The notes: generated from the sequence alone by a model not told the origin. A stretch of DNA of 64,000 bases from Thermodesulfobacteriota bacterium (GCA_035559815.1 DATMAT010000008.1:94658-158657); one strand, 5' to 3'; numbered from the stretch's first letter, positions 18,846-29,800 are shown. Program-made: numbers and translations.

Positions 18846-19445
18846 ATGACCAGTTACGTGCCCATTGTGATCGAGCAGACAAGCCGGGGAGAGAGGGCAT
18901 ATGATATATTTTCCCGTCTTCTAAAAGATAGAATCGTTTTTATTGGTTCTCCTATAACCGATGCGGTTGCGGATGTGGTAATTGCCCAACTGCTTTTCCT
19001 GGAATCCGAGAATCCAGAAAAAGATGTCTATGTATATGTTAATTCACCAGGCGGCCATGTCACTGCCGGCTTGGCGATTTACGATACAATGCAATATATA
19101 AAACCGGACGTCGCCACGATGTGTATCGGACAGGCGGCCAGCATGGGAGCGGTGCTTCTGGCTGCGGGTACTAAGGGTAAAAGATATGCTCTTCCTCACG
19201 CCCGAATAATGCTTCATCAGGTGTTGGGCGGGTTTGAAGGACAGGCTACTGATGTGGAAATTCATGCGAAGGAGATCTTAAGAGTACGCGAGGAGTTAAA
19301 TCGAATTCTGGCTAAGCATACTGGCCAGCCAATTGATAGAATCGCAAGAGATACGGAGAGGGATTTCTTCCTCAACGCTAAAGACGCTTCGGAGTACGGA
19401 ATTGTTGATGCTATAATTACTAGAAGGGAGGAAACGGTAAAGTGA
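18846..19445 (+). CDS. clpP: ATP-dependent Clp protease proteolytic subunit
   Basis: Serine protease barrel subunit of 199 aa that pairs with ClpX encoded next. The N-terminus [19 protein letters not shown] is the standard ClpP processing region. The catalytic Ser lies in [14 protein letters not shown] (near residue 100), His in [10 protein letters not shown] (near 125), and Asp in the [13 protein letters not shown] segment. All triad positions are present. The ATG at 18846 has no ribosome-binding site and sits very close to the predicted transcription start. The stop overlaps the clpX GTG by 4 nt. Confidence 0.97.
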   Translation: MTSYVPIVIEQTSRGERAYDIFSRLLKDRIVFIGSPITDAVADVVIAQLLFLESENPEKDVYVYVNSPGGHVTAGLAIYDTMQYIKPDVATMCIGQAASMGAVLLAAGTKGKRYALPHARIMLHQVLGGFEGQATDVEIHAKEILRVREELNRILAKHTGQPIDRIARDTERDFFLNAKDASEYGIVDAIITRREETVK

Positions 19446-20722
19446 CCACAAGGCGTGAAGGAAAAGACGGAAAGCTATACTGTTCATTCTGCGGCAAGAG
19501 CCAGAAAGAAGTTAGAAAACTGATTGCCGGCCCAACTGTTTATATTTGCAACGAGTGCATAGAGTTATGCAACGAGATCATAGCTGATGAAGAAGCGAAA
19601 GAGGGGCATCTCCGGAAGCGCTATTCGACCCTGCCTACTCCTTCAAATATCAAATTATTTTTGGATGAGTATGTGATTGGACAAGAAAGAGCCAAAAAGA
19701 TATTGGCGGTAGCCGTTTACAACCACTATAAAAGGGTAGAGCTTGGCGCTTTTAGCAATGGCAAGAGAAATAATGATGTTGATATACAGAAAAGTAACAT
19801 ACTTTTGATCGGCCCCACTGGATGCGGAAAGACGTTGCTGGCTCAAACCTTGGCTAAATTTCTGGATGTGCCATTCACAATCGTTGATGCAACTTGCTAC
19901 ACCGAAGCTGGTTATGTAGGCGAAGACGTAGAAAACATGATTGTTAGCCTTCTTCAGGCTGCAGATTATGACCTTGAAAGAGCATCTAAAGGTATTATAT
20001 ATATAGATGAAGTAGATAAGTTGGCCCGTAAATCGGGCGACAGTCCGTCAATAACCAGGGATGTTTCGGGCGAGGGTGTTCAACAGGCGCTATTGAAGGT
20101 TATAGAGGGTACGAAAGCTAATGTACCACCCAAGGGTGGCAGAAAACATCCTCAGCAGGATTTCATCCAGGTCGATACTACTAATATATTGTTTATATGT
20201 GGTGGCGCTTTTTGCGGACTTGAGGACATCATAAGGCATAGAATCGGAGAAAAGTCTATCGGATTCGAGGTTAATATAAGAAAAAATGAGGAAAAAGACT
20301 TGGGGTTGACACTTAAAGAGGTTCAGCCGGAAGACCTGATAAAATTTGGCCTTATTCCAGAATTTGTCGGAAGAATCCCAGTTATTGCCACTCTGGATGA
20401 GCTCGACGAAAAGGCATTTATTGAGATCCTTACGAAGCCCAAAAACGCAATCATTAAGCAGTTCCAGAAACTGATGGAACTAGAAGGAGTTGAGCTCGAG
20501 TTTACCGAGGAAGCACTCCGGGTTATTGCAAATGAGGCTATTAAGAGGAAGACCGGTGCACGCGGGCTTCGGGCAATAATAGAGTCCACTATGCTTGATA
20601 TAGCCTATGAAGTTCCGTCAATAAATGGCCTTAGACGGTGCATAATAACCGAGGAAGTAATAAAAGGCACGGGTAATCCCCTTTTCTTCTATGAGGAAGA
20701 AAGGCGATTGGGCTCTGGATAA
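19442..20722 (+). CDS. clpX: Clp protease ATP-binding subunit ClpX
   Basis: AAA+ unfoldase that feeds substrates to ClpP; 426 aa. The N-terminal zinc-binding domain has C-x2-C and C-x2-C pairs in YCSFCGKSQ and [10 protein letters not shown]. Walker A is GPTGCGKT (residues about 122-129), Walker B is [12 protein letters not shown], and sensor regions follow with [11 protein letters not shown] near the C-terminus. The start is GTG inside the clpP stop codon region (GTGA overlap), indicating coupled translation. lon begins 19 nt after the stop. Confidence 0.98.
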   Translation: MTTRREGKDGKLYCSFCGKSQKEVRKLIAGPTVYICNECIELCNEIIADEEAKEGHLRKRYSTLPTPSNIKLFLDEYVIGQERAKKILAVAVYNHYKRVELGAFSNGKRNNDVDIQKSNILLIGPTGCGKTLLAQTLAKFLDVPFTIVDATCYTEAGYVGEDVENMIVSLLQAADYDLERASKGIIYIDEVDKLARKSGDSPSITRDVSGEGVQQALLKVIEGTKANVPPKGGRKHPQQDFIQVDTTNILFICGGAFCGLEDIIRHRIGEKSIGFEVNIRKNEEKDLGLTLKEVQPEDLIKFGLIPEFVGRIPVIATLDELDEKAFIEILTKPKNAIIKQFQKLMELEGVELEFTEEALRVIANEAIKRKTGARGLRAIIESTMLDIAYEVPSINGLRRCIITEEVIKGTGNPLFFYEEERRLGSG

Positions 20723-20741
20723 CGGTTTTAAGGAGACGACA

Positions 20742-23177
20742 ATGCCAATGTTTTTCAAATTTGATGAGGAAAGAAAACAAGATATGACAGTCATACCCCT
20801 TCTACCATTAAGGGATGTGGTGATTTTCCCCTATATGGTTGCACCATTATTTGTAGGTCGGGAGAAGTCAATTCGTGCGCTCGAAGAGGCTATGAGGAAG
20901 GATAAGGAGATACTGTTAGCCGCGCAAAAAGATGCTAAAACCAACGACCCAAACGAGGAGGATATATATAAAATTGGGACAATAGGTACGATAGTTCAGA
21001 TGCTCAGACTTCCTGACGGTACGGTGAAGGTGTTGGTAGAGGGTAAGAGAAGGGCACGCATCATTAGATATGTTCCCAGTCCCAGTTTTTTCTTGGTGGA
21101 GGCTGAACGCATAGCGGAAGATGATAATATCGGGGTTGAGACCGAGGCACTTATTCGCACCCTAATAACTGCTTTCGAGAACTACGTTAAGTTAAACAAA
21201 AAAATCCCGTCCGAGGTACTGGTTACTGTTTCTTCAATCGAGGAACCGAGCCGACTTGCTGATACAATTTCTTCACACCTTGGTTTTAAACTTCAGGATA
21301 AACAAGAGATTCTGGAGACGATTAATCCGGCTCAACGATTGGAAAAAATATATGAGAAAATTCAAGCGGAAGTCGAGATTCTCCAGATAGAAAAGCGTAT
21401 CAGAACCAGGGTCAAGAAGCAGATGGAAAAAGCCCAGAAAGAATATTACCTCACTGAACAGATGAGGGCTATTCAAAAGGAACTAGGAGAAAAAGACGAC
21501 CTAAAATCTGAGATTCAGGAGTTTGAGGAGCGGCTTAAACAAAAGTCCCTTCCCGAAGAAGTCGAACAAAAGGTCAGGCGCGAACTCAAAAAGTTAAAAA
21601 TGATGTCCCCGATGTCAGCCGAAGCGACCGTGGTCAGGAACTACATAGATTGGCTTCTTTCTATACCTTGGTCTAGTGAAAGTACTGATGACCGGCTTGA
21701 TATCGATGAAGCAACCAAAATACTGGATGAAGATCACTATGGTCTAGAGAAACCAAAGGAAAGGATAATAGAGTATCTAGCAGTTCGGGCGCTCACCAAG
21801 AAGATCAAGGGGCCGATACTTTGCTTTGTCGGACCTCCCGGGGTGGGAAAAACTTCGCTGGCAAAATCTATAGCTCGGGCTATGGGCAGGAAGTTTGTGA
21901 GAGTTTCGCTTGGTGGAGTAAGAGATGAAGCGGAGATAAGAGGACATCGCCGCACGTACATTGGTGCCCTTCCCGGAAAGATCATACAAGGTATGAGAAA
22001 GGCAGGGAGTGTAAATCCGGTTTTCCTGCTCGATGAAATTGATAAACTGGGCATGGATTTTAGAGGAGACCCAGCATCAGCTCTTCTCGAAGCCCTGGAC
22101 CCCGAACAGAATAAAGCATTTAATGATCACTACATAGAGGTCGATTACGATCTTTCTAATGTTCTTTTTATAACCACTGCCAATGTCCTTCACACTATAC
22201 CTTGGGCCCTCCAAGATAGGATGGAAATTATTCGTATTCCCGGTTATACCGAAGATGAAAAGCTCCAAATTGCCAAGAAATTCTTGGTTCCCAAGCAGCT
22301 CGAAGCCCATGGGCTCAAGCATGAGAACTTCAAGCTCTCAGACAGCGGTATTCTGGATGTGATAAGACGTTATACCCGTGAATCCGGCGTAAGAACCCTG
22401 GAGCGGGAGCTTTCGACGATTTGCCGGAAAGTGGCTAAAGAGGTCGTGAAACACGGCCCTGATCATGTAGTGAAAATTAATTCGAGTTCCGTACCCAAAT
22501 ATCTAGGGATCCCGAAGTTCCGGTTTGGGGAGATCGAGGAGAAAGACCAAATTGGAATTTCTACAGGCCTTGCTTGGACAGAGGTTGGGGGGGAGCTTCT
22601 AACAATCGAGGTTTCGATCGTGCCGGGTAAGGGAACGTTCACCGTCACCGGTAAGCTTGGTGAGGTGATGCAGGAGTCCGCTCAGGCAGCAATGAGCTAT
22701 GTCAGGTCAAGAGCAGAAAAGCTGGGGCTGGAGCGTTCGTTCTATCAAAAGGTAGATATACACATACACGTCCCAGAAGGGGCTACTCCAAAAGACGGGC
22801 CATCGGCAGGCATTGCCATTGCTACAGCTATTGTTTCTGCTTTGGTCAAGAAACCAATAGGACACGACGTAGCGATGACCGGAGAAATTACACTCCGTGG
22901 AAGGGTACTACCAATTGGTGGACTGAAGGAAAAGATACTCGCCGCCCATCGTGGCAGGGTTAAAAAGGTAATTATTCCCAAGGAGAACGAAAAAGACCTA
23001 AAGGACATCCCAACGAATATACTGAAAGACATTGATTTAAAGTTAGTAGAGCACATGGATGAGGTCTTAAGGGAAGCTATTGTTTCAGATACACCCATTC
23101 TACAACAGGATATAGTGGTTCCTCCGTCCTCTCTTCCCATCGGTGAGGAGATTGGAGCTAACGTAAATCTTTCTTAA
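20742..23177 (+). CDS. lon: ATP-dependent protease Lon
   Basis: Homo-oligomeric AAA+ serine protease of about 811 aa for misfolded and regulatory proteins. The LAN N-terminal domain begins [16 protein letters not shown]. Walker A is [11 protein letters not shown] (near residue 365) and Walker B is [10 protein letters not shown]. The Ser-Lys dyad lies in PKDGPSAG (near 685) and about 43 residues later at the lysine of [11 protein letters not shown]. The ATG at 20742 with AAGGAGA is preferred to the in-frame ATG at 20691, which lies inside clpX and adds residues unlike the family. A strong hairpin terminator closes the tig-clpP-clpX-lon block. Confidence 0.97.
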   Translation: MPMFFKFDEERKQDMTVIPLLPLRDVVIFPYMVAPLFVGREKSIRALEEAMRKDKEILLAAQKDAKTNDPNEEDIYKIGTIGTIVQMLRLPDGTVKVLVEGKRRARIIRYVPSPSFFLVEAERIAEDDNIGVETEALIRTLITAFENYVKLNKKIPSEVLVTVSSIEEPSRLADTISSHLGFKLQDKQEILETINPAQRLEKIYEKIQAEVEILQIEKRIRTRVKKQMEKAQKEYYLTEQMRAIQKELGEKDDLKSEIQEFEERLKQKSLPEEVEQKVRRELKKLKMMSPMSAEATVVRNYIDWLLSIPWSSESTDDRLDIDEATKILDEDHYGLEKPKERIIEYLAVRALTKKIKGPILCFVGPPGVGKTSLAKSIARAMGRKFVRVSLGGVRDEAEIRGHRRTYIGALPGKIIQGMRKAGSVNPVFLLDEIDKLGMDFRGDPASALLEALDPEQNKAFNDHYIEVDYDLSNVLFITTANVLHTIPWALQDRMEIIRIPGYTEDEKLQIAKKFLVPKQLEAHGLKHENFKLSDSGILDVIRRYTRESGVRTLERELSTICRKVAKEVVKHGPDHVVKINSSSVPKYLGIPKFRFGEIEEKDQIGISTGLAWTEVGGELLTIEVSIVPGKGTFTVTGKLGEVMQESAQAAMSYVRSRAEKLGLERSFYQKVDIHIHVPEGATPKDGPSAGIAIATAIVSALVKKPIGHDVAMTGEITLRGRVLPIGGLKEKILAAHRGRVKKVIIPKENEKDLKDIPTNILKDIDLKLVEHMDEVLREAIVSDTPILQQDIVVPPSSLPIGEEIGANVNLS

Positions 23178-23198
23178 AACTGATTCAGTAAACGTTTT

Positions 23199-23240
23199 GA
23201 AAGGGAAAGGGCTTAAAACAGAACACACCTTTCCCTTTTT
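23199..23240 (+). terminator. Rho-independent terminator after lon
   Basis: The stem AAAGGGAAAGG (23200-23210) pairs with CCTTTCCCTTT (23228-23238) and runs into a T-rich tract (about 10 T in 12). It lies 22 nt after the lon stop. Confidence 0.8.
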
Positions 23241-23273
23241 TATTAATTAAGATTTTCCTCCCCTGAATATATA

Positions 23274-23302
23274 TAGACAAAGTAATCAATTTCAGTTATA
23301 AA
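23274..23302 (+). promoter_or_regulatory. Probable promoter for tRNA-Val/tRNA-Asp
   Basis: TAGACA, a 17-nt spacer and TATAAA. The predicted start is about 45 nt upstream of tRNA-Val and downstream of the lon terminator, a suitable place for an independent tRNA promoter. Confidence 0.5.
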
Positions 23303-23354
23303 TTAAGCCTGTTAAATTTATTGCATGATCTTTTAAATCAGGATTTTTAATCCC

Positions 23355-23429
23355 GGGCGGTTAGCTCAGCGGGAGAGCGCTTGCCTTACAAGCAAGAGGT
23401 CACTGGTTCAAACCCGGTACCGCCCACCA
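23355..23429 (+). tRNA. tRNA-Val (anticodon TAC)
   Basis: The acceptor GGGCGGT pairs with ACCGCCC (with a terminal G-T allowed), the anticodon stem CTTGC pairs with GCAAG around CTTACAA (anticodon TAC), the T loop is GTTCAAACC, discriminator A, and CCA is encoded at 23427-23429. Confidence 0.96.
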
Positions 23430-23437
23430 CATTAATT

Positions 23438-23506
23438 TTGGATTTTAGATTTCGAAATTAAAAGCTTTATTAAACTGCATTCTGTAATCGCAAATCCGCA
23501 ATCCAA
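23438..23506. repeat. Heptamer tandem array, locus 6 (TTGGATT-type units)
   Basis: The left arm TTGGATT, TTAGATT, TCGAAAT (23438-23458) and the right arm at 23486-23506, whose complement reads TTGGATT, GCGGATT, TGCGATT, are both in 7-nt phase. The array lies between the two tRNA genes and uses a third heptamer consensus. Confidence 0.65.
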
Positions 23507-23510
23507 TCGT

Positions 23511-23588
23511 GGGGCCGTAGTTCAGCCTGGTTAGAACGCTGGCCTGTCAAGCCAGAGGTCGCGGGTTCAAGTCCCGTCGGCCCCGCCA
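23511..23588 (+). tRNA. tRNA-Asp (anticodon GTC)
   Basis: The acceptor GGGGCCG pairs with CGGCCCC, the anticodon stem CTGGC pairs with GCCAG around CTGTCAA (anticodon GTC), the T loop is GTTCAAGTC, discriminator G, and CCA is encoded at 23586-23588. Confidence 0.96.
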
Positions 23589-23861
23589 GTTATGCATGTT
23601 ATAGTTAGTTGCGCACCGAATAAAAAATTAAGGTGAAAATTGCAGTATTTGTTTTTTTGCCTCCTGATGACTCTTGGTATCTCACTTTCGTGGCCGGAAG
23701 TCGGCATTCCCCCTGGCTCGTAAGCATGGCATTAGGTACTTATAAGCCCACAAATTAGATAGTTTTTGAAGTTTCCATTTTTTGTCTACTAATTCATATC
23801 CCTCATTCTTCACCTGACAAAATTTGTTAGAAATCACATTGAAAAATTTAAAAAGCCTAGC

Positions 23862-23881
23862 GATTGTAAGAAGTTACAATC
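23862..23881. promoter_or_regulatory. Perfect dyad next to a sigma-54 promoter
   Basis: GATTGTAA, a 4-nt GAAG centre and TTACAATC form a flawless 20-nt inverted repeat ending 11 nt before the -24 element. The half sequence GATTGTAAGAAG occurs again at 49025-49036, about 61 nt upstream of the GNAT sigma-54 site. It could be an activator or repressor site, or a transcribed hairpin. Confidence 0.5.
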
Positions 23882-23891
23882 TAAATTTCTT

Positions 23892-23907
23892 TGGCATAGT
23901 TATTGCA
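23892..23907 (+). promoter_or_regulatory. Sigma-54 (-24/-12) promoter of the receiver-PP2C gene
   Basis: TGGCATAGTTATTGCA matches TGGCAYR-N4-TTGCW with exact GG-to-GC spacing. The predicted start near 23918 leaves a 14-nt leader containing TAGGTAGGTG before the ATG at 23932. Transcription would need RpoN and an enhancer-binding protein. Confidence 0.75.
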
Positions 23908-23931
23908 CCTTAGTAGGTAGGTGATTTTCTA

Positions 23932-25119
23932 ATGCGTATTCTGGTAGTTGATGACGAGAAAGAGGCAAGAACGCTCCTTGGTAAGACACTAACAAGGTTA
24001 GACCATGAGGTGGTCGAGGCGGCCAGCGGAATAGAAGCATGGGATATTCTGGAGAGAGAGGGGATCAGTTTTGTTATAAGTGACTGGATGATGCCAAGAA
24101 TGAATGGTCTAGAATTGTGTAGGCGAGTAAGGGCCGCCAAGTTTGAAAATTACATATATTTTATTCTGCTAACAGCAAAGGATAACAAGAATGAGTTGAT
24201 AGAAGGTATGAAAGCCGGTGCTGACGACTTCATAGTAAAACCTTTTAATGCGGGGGAACTTGATGTTCGAATAAGAGCGGGCGAACGTGTCTTAAGGCTG
24301 GAAAGAGAACTGGAAGAGCGTAACAAAAAACTCATTTATGCATACGACAAGATTAGAACTGACCTAGAAGCCGCGGCTAATATGCAAAAAAGCCTACTTC
24401 CGGTCTCGGCCATGACCATATCGTGCTTAAGGTTTGACTGGATATTTTGTCCCTGCAGTTTTGTGGCTGGAGATATTTTTGGGCTTTTCGAGCTTGACGA
24501 AAATCACGTCGGTTTCTATTTGCTCGACGTCGCCGGTCATGGTGTTCCTGCAGCAATGCAGTCCGTTACCTTGAATAAATTGTTGTCATCTATAGCCACC
24601 AGAAATAACATGTGGTATCGCAATGCGAGTAATGCTAATAATTTTGACTTAACTTCACCATCGATGGTAATTCGAGAACTAAATAGACGTTTTCAATCTG
24701 ATGATGCCATGCAGTATTTCACCATGGTTTATGGAGTGACTGACGTTAGGGATGGCCGGACCAAACTGGTCCAAGCTGGTCATCCTTCTCCACTTTATCA
24801 AGAAAAGGAAGGAAAGGTAACGCTACTAGGAACGGGAGGGCTTCCAGTAGGGATGATTCCACATGTAGAGCATGAGGAGCATGAGTTTTATTTTGGTCCT
24901 GGAGACAGACTATTTCTTTATTGCGACGGTATAACGGAGTGCCACAACGGTAAGAGTACGGATCAGTTCTCAGTAGAGCGCCTGGTGAGGTTGGTAGAGG
25001 GATGGAGAAGCCTTCCTCTGAAGGAATTAATGAAGGGGATTGAACAGAAACTTCGCCTTTGGAGAGGTAGTGAAGAGTTTGAAGATGATATAACGCTCTT
25101 AGCGATAGAAAGGACCTGA
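23932..25119 (+). CDS. Response regulator with PP2C-type (RsbU/SpoIIE) phosphatase output
   Basis: A 395-aa protein. An N-terminal receiver (residues 1-120) has acidic pair DD at 8-9, phospho-acceptor Asp in VISDWMMP (about residue 51) and the conserved Lys in VKPFNAG. A short coiled linker leads to a PP2C/SpoIIE domain (about 150-395) with metal-binding motifs VAGDIFG and LLDVAGHGVPAAM and a late LFLYCDGITEC. Such proteins dephosphorylate a phosphorylated STAS anti-anti-sigma protein in response to receiver phosphorylation. A STAS protein is encoded at 31162 in the same island, which makes it the likely substrate (inference). A sigma-54 promoter and a dyad stand directly upstream. Confidence 0.92.
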   Translation: MRILVVDDEKEARTLLGKTLTRLDHEVVEAASGIEAWDILEREGISFVISDWMMPRMNGLELCRRVRAAKFENYIYFILLTAKDNKNELIEGMKAGADDFIVKPFNAGELDVRIRAGERVLRLERELEERNKKLIYAYDKIRTDLEAAANMQKSLLPVSAMTISCLRFDWIFCPCSFVAGDIFGLFELDENHVGFYLLDVAGHGVPAAMQSVTLNKLLSSIATRNNMWYRNASNANNFDLTSPSMVIRELNRRFQSDDAMQYFTMVYGVTDVRDGRTKLVQAGHPSPLYQEKEGKVTLLGTGGLPVGMIPHVEHEEHEFYFGPGDRLFLYCDGITECHNGKSTDQFSVERLVRLVEGWRSLPLKELMKGIEQKLRLWRGSEEFEDDITLLAIERT

Positions 25120-25188
25120 GTGGTTAATAATCTGATTAATTTTAAATGCTCGGGTTATGTTTTAGGTTAGTCAGTATAGGAGGTAGAT

Positions 25189-25662
25189 ATGAGCATACTA
25201 ATAGTTGATGACTCGATTGACAGTCAACTTTTATTAAAATCCATACTCAAGGCTTCAGGATTCTCCGATTTACTCATAGCCGGGTCATCGGTTGAAGCAT
25301 TTAAACTCCTGGGCATCGAGGAAAGCCATGGCGGGACGGATGCGAAAGGGGTGGATGTAATTCTGATGGACATATTAATGCCTGGTTTGGATGGTATCGA
25401 GACGTGTCGGTTGATAAGGACTGTTGAGTTTCTTCAGGATGTTCCGATAATCCTGGTCACAGGAACGGAGGAAGTAAGGTACTTGGAGATGGCGTTAGAA
25501 GCGGGGGCTCTAGACTTCGTCATTAAGCCGGTGAATAAGGTGGAACTACTCGCTCGCGTACGTTCGGCTATGAGGCTCAAACACGAGTCGGATCGTCGAA
25601 AGACTCTGGAAAGGGAAATAGCTGAGTTGAGGCAGCAAGTTGAGAAACAATTAAAGAATTAA
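25189..25662 (+). CDS. Single-domain response regulator with C-terminal helix
   Basis: A 157-aa protein with one receiver domain: ILIVDDS at the N-terminus, phospho-acceptor Asp in VILMDILMPG (about residue 63), Thr in ILVTGTEE and Lys in VIKPVNK. A charged helical tail of about 35 residues follows (RRKTLEREIAELRQQVEK) but no output domain. It is closely paralogous to the receiver of the next gene: both open ILIVDDS-x-DSQ and contain DILMP-x-x-DG and KP-x-NK-x-ELLARVRSA. It probably serves as a phosphate carrier or competitor in the local phosphorelay (inference). The start has AGGAGG upstream. Confidence 0.88.
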   Translation: MSILIVDDSIDSQLLLKSILKASGFSDLLIAGSSVEAFKLLGIEESHGGTDAKGVDVILMDILMPGLDGIETCRLIRTVEFLQDVPIILVTGTEEVRYLEMALEAGALDFVIKPVNKVELLARVRSAMRLKHESDRRKTLEREIAELRQQVEKQLKN

Positions 25663-25755
25663 GTCAAACTTCTGAAACTGACAATGTGGTGCCTGGATTA
25701 TGACAAAAGCATGTAGGATAAGAATTGAGGACATCAAAGATATTGGGAGGAAGGC

Positions 25756-26772
25756 ATGAAGATACTGATAGTGGATGATTCACCAGACAGTCAAATTTTA
25801 TTGAAATCCGTACTGGGAGCTGCTGGCTATACAGACCTGTTGATAGCGGATTCATCTTTGGAAGCCTTCAAACACTTAGGTATGGATGATAAATCCAGGG
25901 TTTCGACCGATATAGACTTAATTCTAATGGATATTTTGATGCCGGATATGGACGGGGTCGAAGCGTGTCGTCTAATCAAATCGGTGGAATATCTTCGGGA
26001 TATTCCGATCATAGTGGTTACGGTAAAGGATGAGATAAATTATCTACAAAGAGCCTTTGCAGCGGGCGCTGTGGATTACATAACCAAGCCGCTCAATAAG
26101 ATGGAGTTATTAGCCAGAGTGAGGTCGGCTCTAAGGCTTAAATATGAGATAGACCGCCGTAAAAACCATGAACAGGAGTTGCTCAAGATCATGCAGCAAC
26201 TCGAAGAGAGCATTTACGTGCTCAAGCGTTTATCCTCCATAGACGGTGTGACGGAAATCACCAATCGTCGAGGTTTTGAGGATTTTCTAGAACAGGAATG
26301 GAAGCGAGCTATACGTTATGAAATTCCTCTATCCTTGATCCTATTAGATATCGATTATTTCAAATCCTATAACGACACCTACGGCCACCAAAAAGGCGAC
26401 GACTGCTTGAAGCAGGTAGCCAATGCGTTAAAACAGGCACTACACCGCCCGGCAGATATGGTAGCCCGTTACGGCGGGGAAGAATTCGTACTGGTATTGC
26501 CTAATACAAACTCTCAAGGTGCTGTTCTAGTTGCAGAGAGGCTGCGGACGGCAATAGAGTCACTGGAGATCATTCATTCTAAGTCCGATGTAAGCAAGCA
26601 TGTTACTGTCAGCCTGGGAGTAGCTACGATCATGCCTTCCCTGAATTCCTCGCATGCTGCTCTGGTTGAAGCAGCAGACCAGGCCCTATACCTGGCAAAA
26701 CAAGAGGGACGCAATCGAATAAAGATGTCCGACCTTACTAGTAAAAACGATCCGGTCAAGCTAGCTCTGTAA
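25756..26772 (+). CDS. Response regulator diguanylate cyclase (REC-GGDEF)
   Basis: A 338-aa protein. The receiver (1-125) has phospho-acceptor Asp in LILMDILMPDMDG and Lys in ITKPLNK. The GGDEF domain (about 165-325) has an intact active site GGEEF within ARYGGEEFVLVLP and an upstream R-x-x-D (RPAD) five residues before it, the allosteric I-site for product inhibition. It should therefore make cyclic di-GMP when phosphorylated and be feedback-inhibited. The receiver is a near copy of the preceding gene's, pointing to local duplication. ATG at 25756 follows GGGAGGAAGGC. Confidence 0.93.
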   Translation: MKILIVDDSPDSQILLKSVLGAAGYTDLLIADSSLEAFKHLGMDDKSRVSTDIDLILMDILMPDMDGVEACRLIKSVEYLRDIPIIVVTVKDEINYLQRAFAAGAVDYITKPLNKMELLARVRSALRLKYEIDRRKNHEQELLKIMQQLEESIYVLKRLSSIDGVTEITNRRGFEDFLEQEWKRAIRYEIPLSLILLDIDYFKSYNDTYGHQKGDDCLKQVANALKQALHRPADMVARYGGEEFVLVLPNTNSQGAVLVAERLRTAIESLEIIHSKSDVSKHVTVSLGVATIMPSLNSSHAALVEAADQALYLAKQEGRNRIKMSDLTSKNDPVKLAL

Positions 26773-26825
26773 GAATGATAGGTTTACTTCTGGATCTTAA
26801 ACGTGTTTATCTTGAGAGATGAATC

Positions 26826-29800
26826 ATGAAAACCTTGGATGATTCTGGCAAAAAAGAAGAGGTTATTCCAAAAAAGCCGGTTTTGGCCATAGCTCTGGTC
26901 TGTTTGATTCCGTCTATTCTCAATCTTTTAGGTTTTGATCTCGGAGGGCGTGGCTTTGGAATTTTATTCCACGCTATTTTAGAGTGGAGCGCCTTCTCCA
27001 CAGCGGTATTGGTTGGCATCCTCTGCTTGGTGCATTTTAAACTTAGACATGACTATGCCAGTCTGATAATGGGCCTTTCTATTCTCGGAGCGGGCTCTAT
27101 AGATGCCCTAAGCACGTTAGCTTACAACCGCCTGGTCTTGAAAGTAGCCGATAGCCAAAATTTTCTCCCCCTAACCTGGGTGGTATCCCGACTTCTTAAT
27201 GCTCTAATTTTGCTGGTAGGGGTATCGGTATTGTTAATGGGAAAAACAAAGAAGAGACCGGCAAGAAGGGGCGTTGGTTTTTTAGTGGCTATGAGCTTGA
27301 TGCTCTGCTTCCTGGCCTACGGAGCTGTTTATTTCTTCTCTATTCCTGACCATTTGCCCCAATCCGTGTTTTCGGAGCAAATAGTCAGTAGACCTTGGGA
27401 TCTTGCGCCGTTCACCCTATTTCTTCTGGGTTGGTCTTATCTATTTTATAGAATTTACCAGCGAGAACAGACTTACCTTTCTCAGGCATTGATAATCAGC
27501 TTAATTCCACAGGTAATTGTTCAATTACACATGGCTTTCGGTTCTAAGGCTCTCTTTGATAATGATTTCAACATTGCCCATCTCCTCAAGATCATGGCCT
27601 ATTCTGTACCGTTGATTGGGCTGATTATGGACTATGTGGAGACTCAGCGGGAGAGGGTTTTTACATTGAGAGAGCTGGAGGATAAGAAGGTCAACTTAGA
27701 AATACTGGCCAAACAGGCGGAGCAGGTTAGGCGGAGACTGGAGCACGAGACGACCGAACGAAAGCAGTACGGGGATTTGTTCAGAACCCTATCCGATAAC
27801 ACCTTGGTCGGCGTTTACATCGTGAGGGATGGAAAATTTCAGTTTATAAGCCCTCAGTTTGAGAGATATACGGGTTATAAACAAGATGAGCTGTTGGGGA
27901 CTAACTTATCCAAACTGGTATTTCCCGAAGACAAAGAAGTTGCCAAGGAAAATGCCTTAAAGGTTTTGAACGGCGAGGGTAGCTCTTTTTATGAATACAG
28001 GATAGTGGATAAATCCGGAGAAATAAAATGGGTATCGGAGATAGTTACCGCAATTCATTATAGGGGTAATCAAGCGCTAATGGGGAGCGTCGTGGATATT
28101 ACGGAAAGGAGACGGGCAGAGGAAATATTGAAAACTTTATCTAATGATTCTCCGATAGGTCTTTATATACTGCAGGACGACCAGTTCCAGTTTGTCAATC
28201 TCCAGTTTCAGAAGTACACCAGCTATGATGAGGCAGAATTGCTCGGTACGAGTCCACAGAGGCTTATCTTCTCTGAAGATAGGGAAGCGGTCAAGGAGAA
28301 GGCAGTAAAAGTGCTAAAAGGGCAAGCCTCCTCATCCTACGAGTACCGAATTGTGAATAAATCTGGAGAAATCATATGGGTTTTAGAAACGCTTACTCCC
28401 ATTCAATACCGGGGGAAGCAGGCAATTCTGGGGAGCACCGTTGATATCACGGAGAGAAGGCGGACTGAAGAGATACTAAGGACACTGTCTAATAGTTCTA
28501 CCATAGGTATATATATCGTTCAGGATGGGCAGTTTAAATTCGTTAATCCCCAGTTTCAAGTATACACGGGATATAACGAGGATGAGATTATCGGCGCGAA
28601 TTCTTTGAGGCTCGTTTTTGCCGAGGACCGTCAGGGAGTTAGAGAAAGTACCATAAAAATGCTCAAAAGGGAGAAGATTTCTCCTCACGAATACCGCATC
28701 GTGAACAAACACGGTGAAGTTAGATGGGTTATGGAAAGGGTTACTTCAATCCAGTATCAAGGCCGAAGAGCGGTACTGGGGAGTTTCATGGATATCACTG
28801 AGCACAAACAGACGGAGGAGTTATTTAGGACTCTGTCTAGCAGTTCACCGATAGGCATATACATCGTGCAGGACGGCAAGTTTCAATTTATAAACCCTCA
28901 GTTCAAGAAGTACACTGGCTATAATGAAGATGACCTCATAGATACAAGCTTATGGAAAATCATCTATCCTAAGGATAGAGAAGTTCTTAGGGGAAATCTT
29001 ACCAAGCTTAAAGATGAGCTTTCTTCACCCTACGAATATAGGATAGTAAACAGGACCGGTGAAATTAGATGGATCATGGAGACAGCGACATCTATTCAAT
29101 ACCGGGGGAGACCGGCGGTGCTGGCAAGCATGATCGATATAACCGAGCGCAAGCAGGCGGAAGTAGAACTACAAAAAGCAAAAGAGGCAGCCGAGGCGGC
29201 CAGCCGTGCTAAATCCGAGTTCTTGGCTAACATGAGTCACGAGATTCGCACTCCGCTCAATGCTATATTGGGCATGACCGAGCTAACCTTAGACACCGAA
29301 CTAAAGCCAGACCAGAGAGAGTTCCTCAAGGTGGTACAGTCCTCCTCCGACACGTTGCTTCGACTGATCAACGACATACTCGATTTCTCGAAAATTGAAG
29401 CGGGGCAAATGCAGTTGGAAGAAGTTGGGTTCAAGCTTAGAGAGTTAGTGGAGGGAGTAGCAGAGATATTGAGCGTCCGGGCTTATAACAAGGGGCTTGA
29501 GCTACTGTGCTATATAGAACCCAATATTCCCAACTGGGTGTTTGGAGACCCCACCAGAATAAGTCAGATACTGGTTAATCTTGTGGGTAATGCAATAAAA
29601 TTTACCGAGAGTGGAGAGGTTTGTATCAAGGTAGAGAGAATTAAGCCGAGCCTTGATGGAAAGATGGAACTGCATTTTATGGTGTCAGATACCGGCATCG
29701 GAATATCCAAGGAGAATCAATCGAGGATATTTGACAAGTTTTCACAAGCTGACAGCTCCACCACTAGGAGATTCGGGGGCACTGGCCTGGGACTAAGCAT

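Larger units (their letters stand above)
23589..23931. other. Intergenic region ahead of the signalling island
   Basis: No gene seen. The first two thirds hold nothing recognisable apart from TGACAAAATTTGTTAG at 23815-23830, a loose palindrome about 62 nt upstream of the sigma-54 site. The last 70 bp hold a perfect dyad and the -24/-12 promoter, listed separately. Confidence 0.6.
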
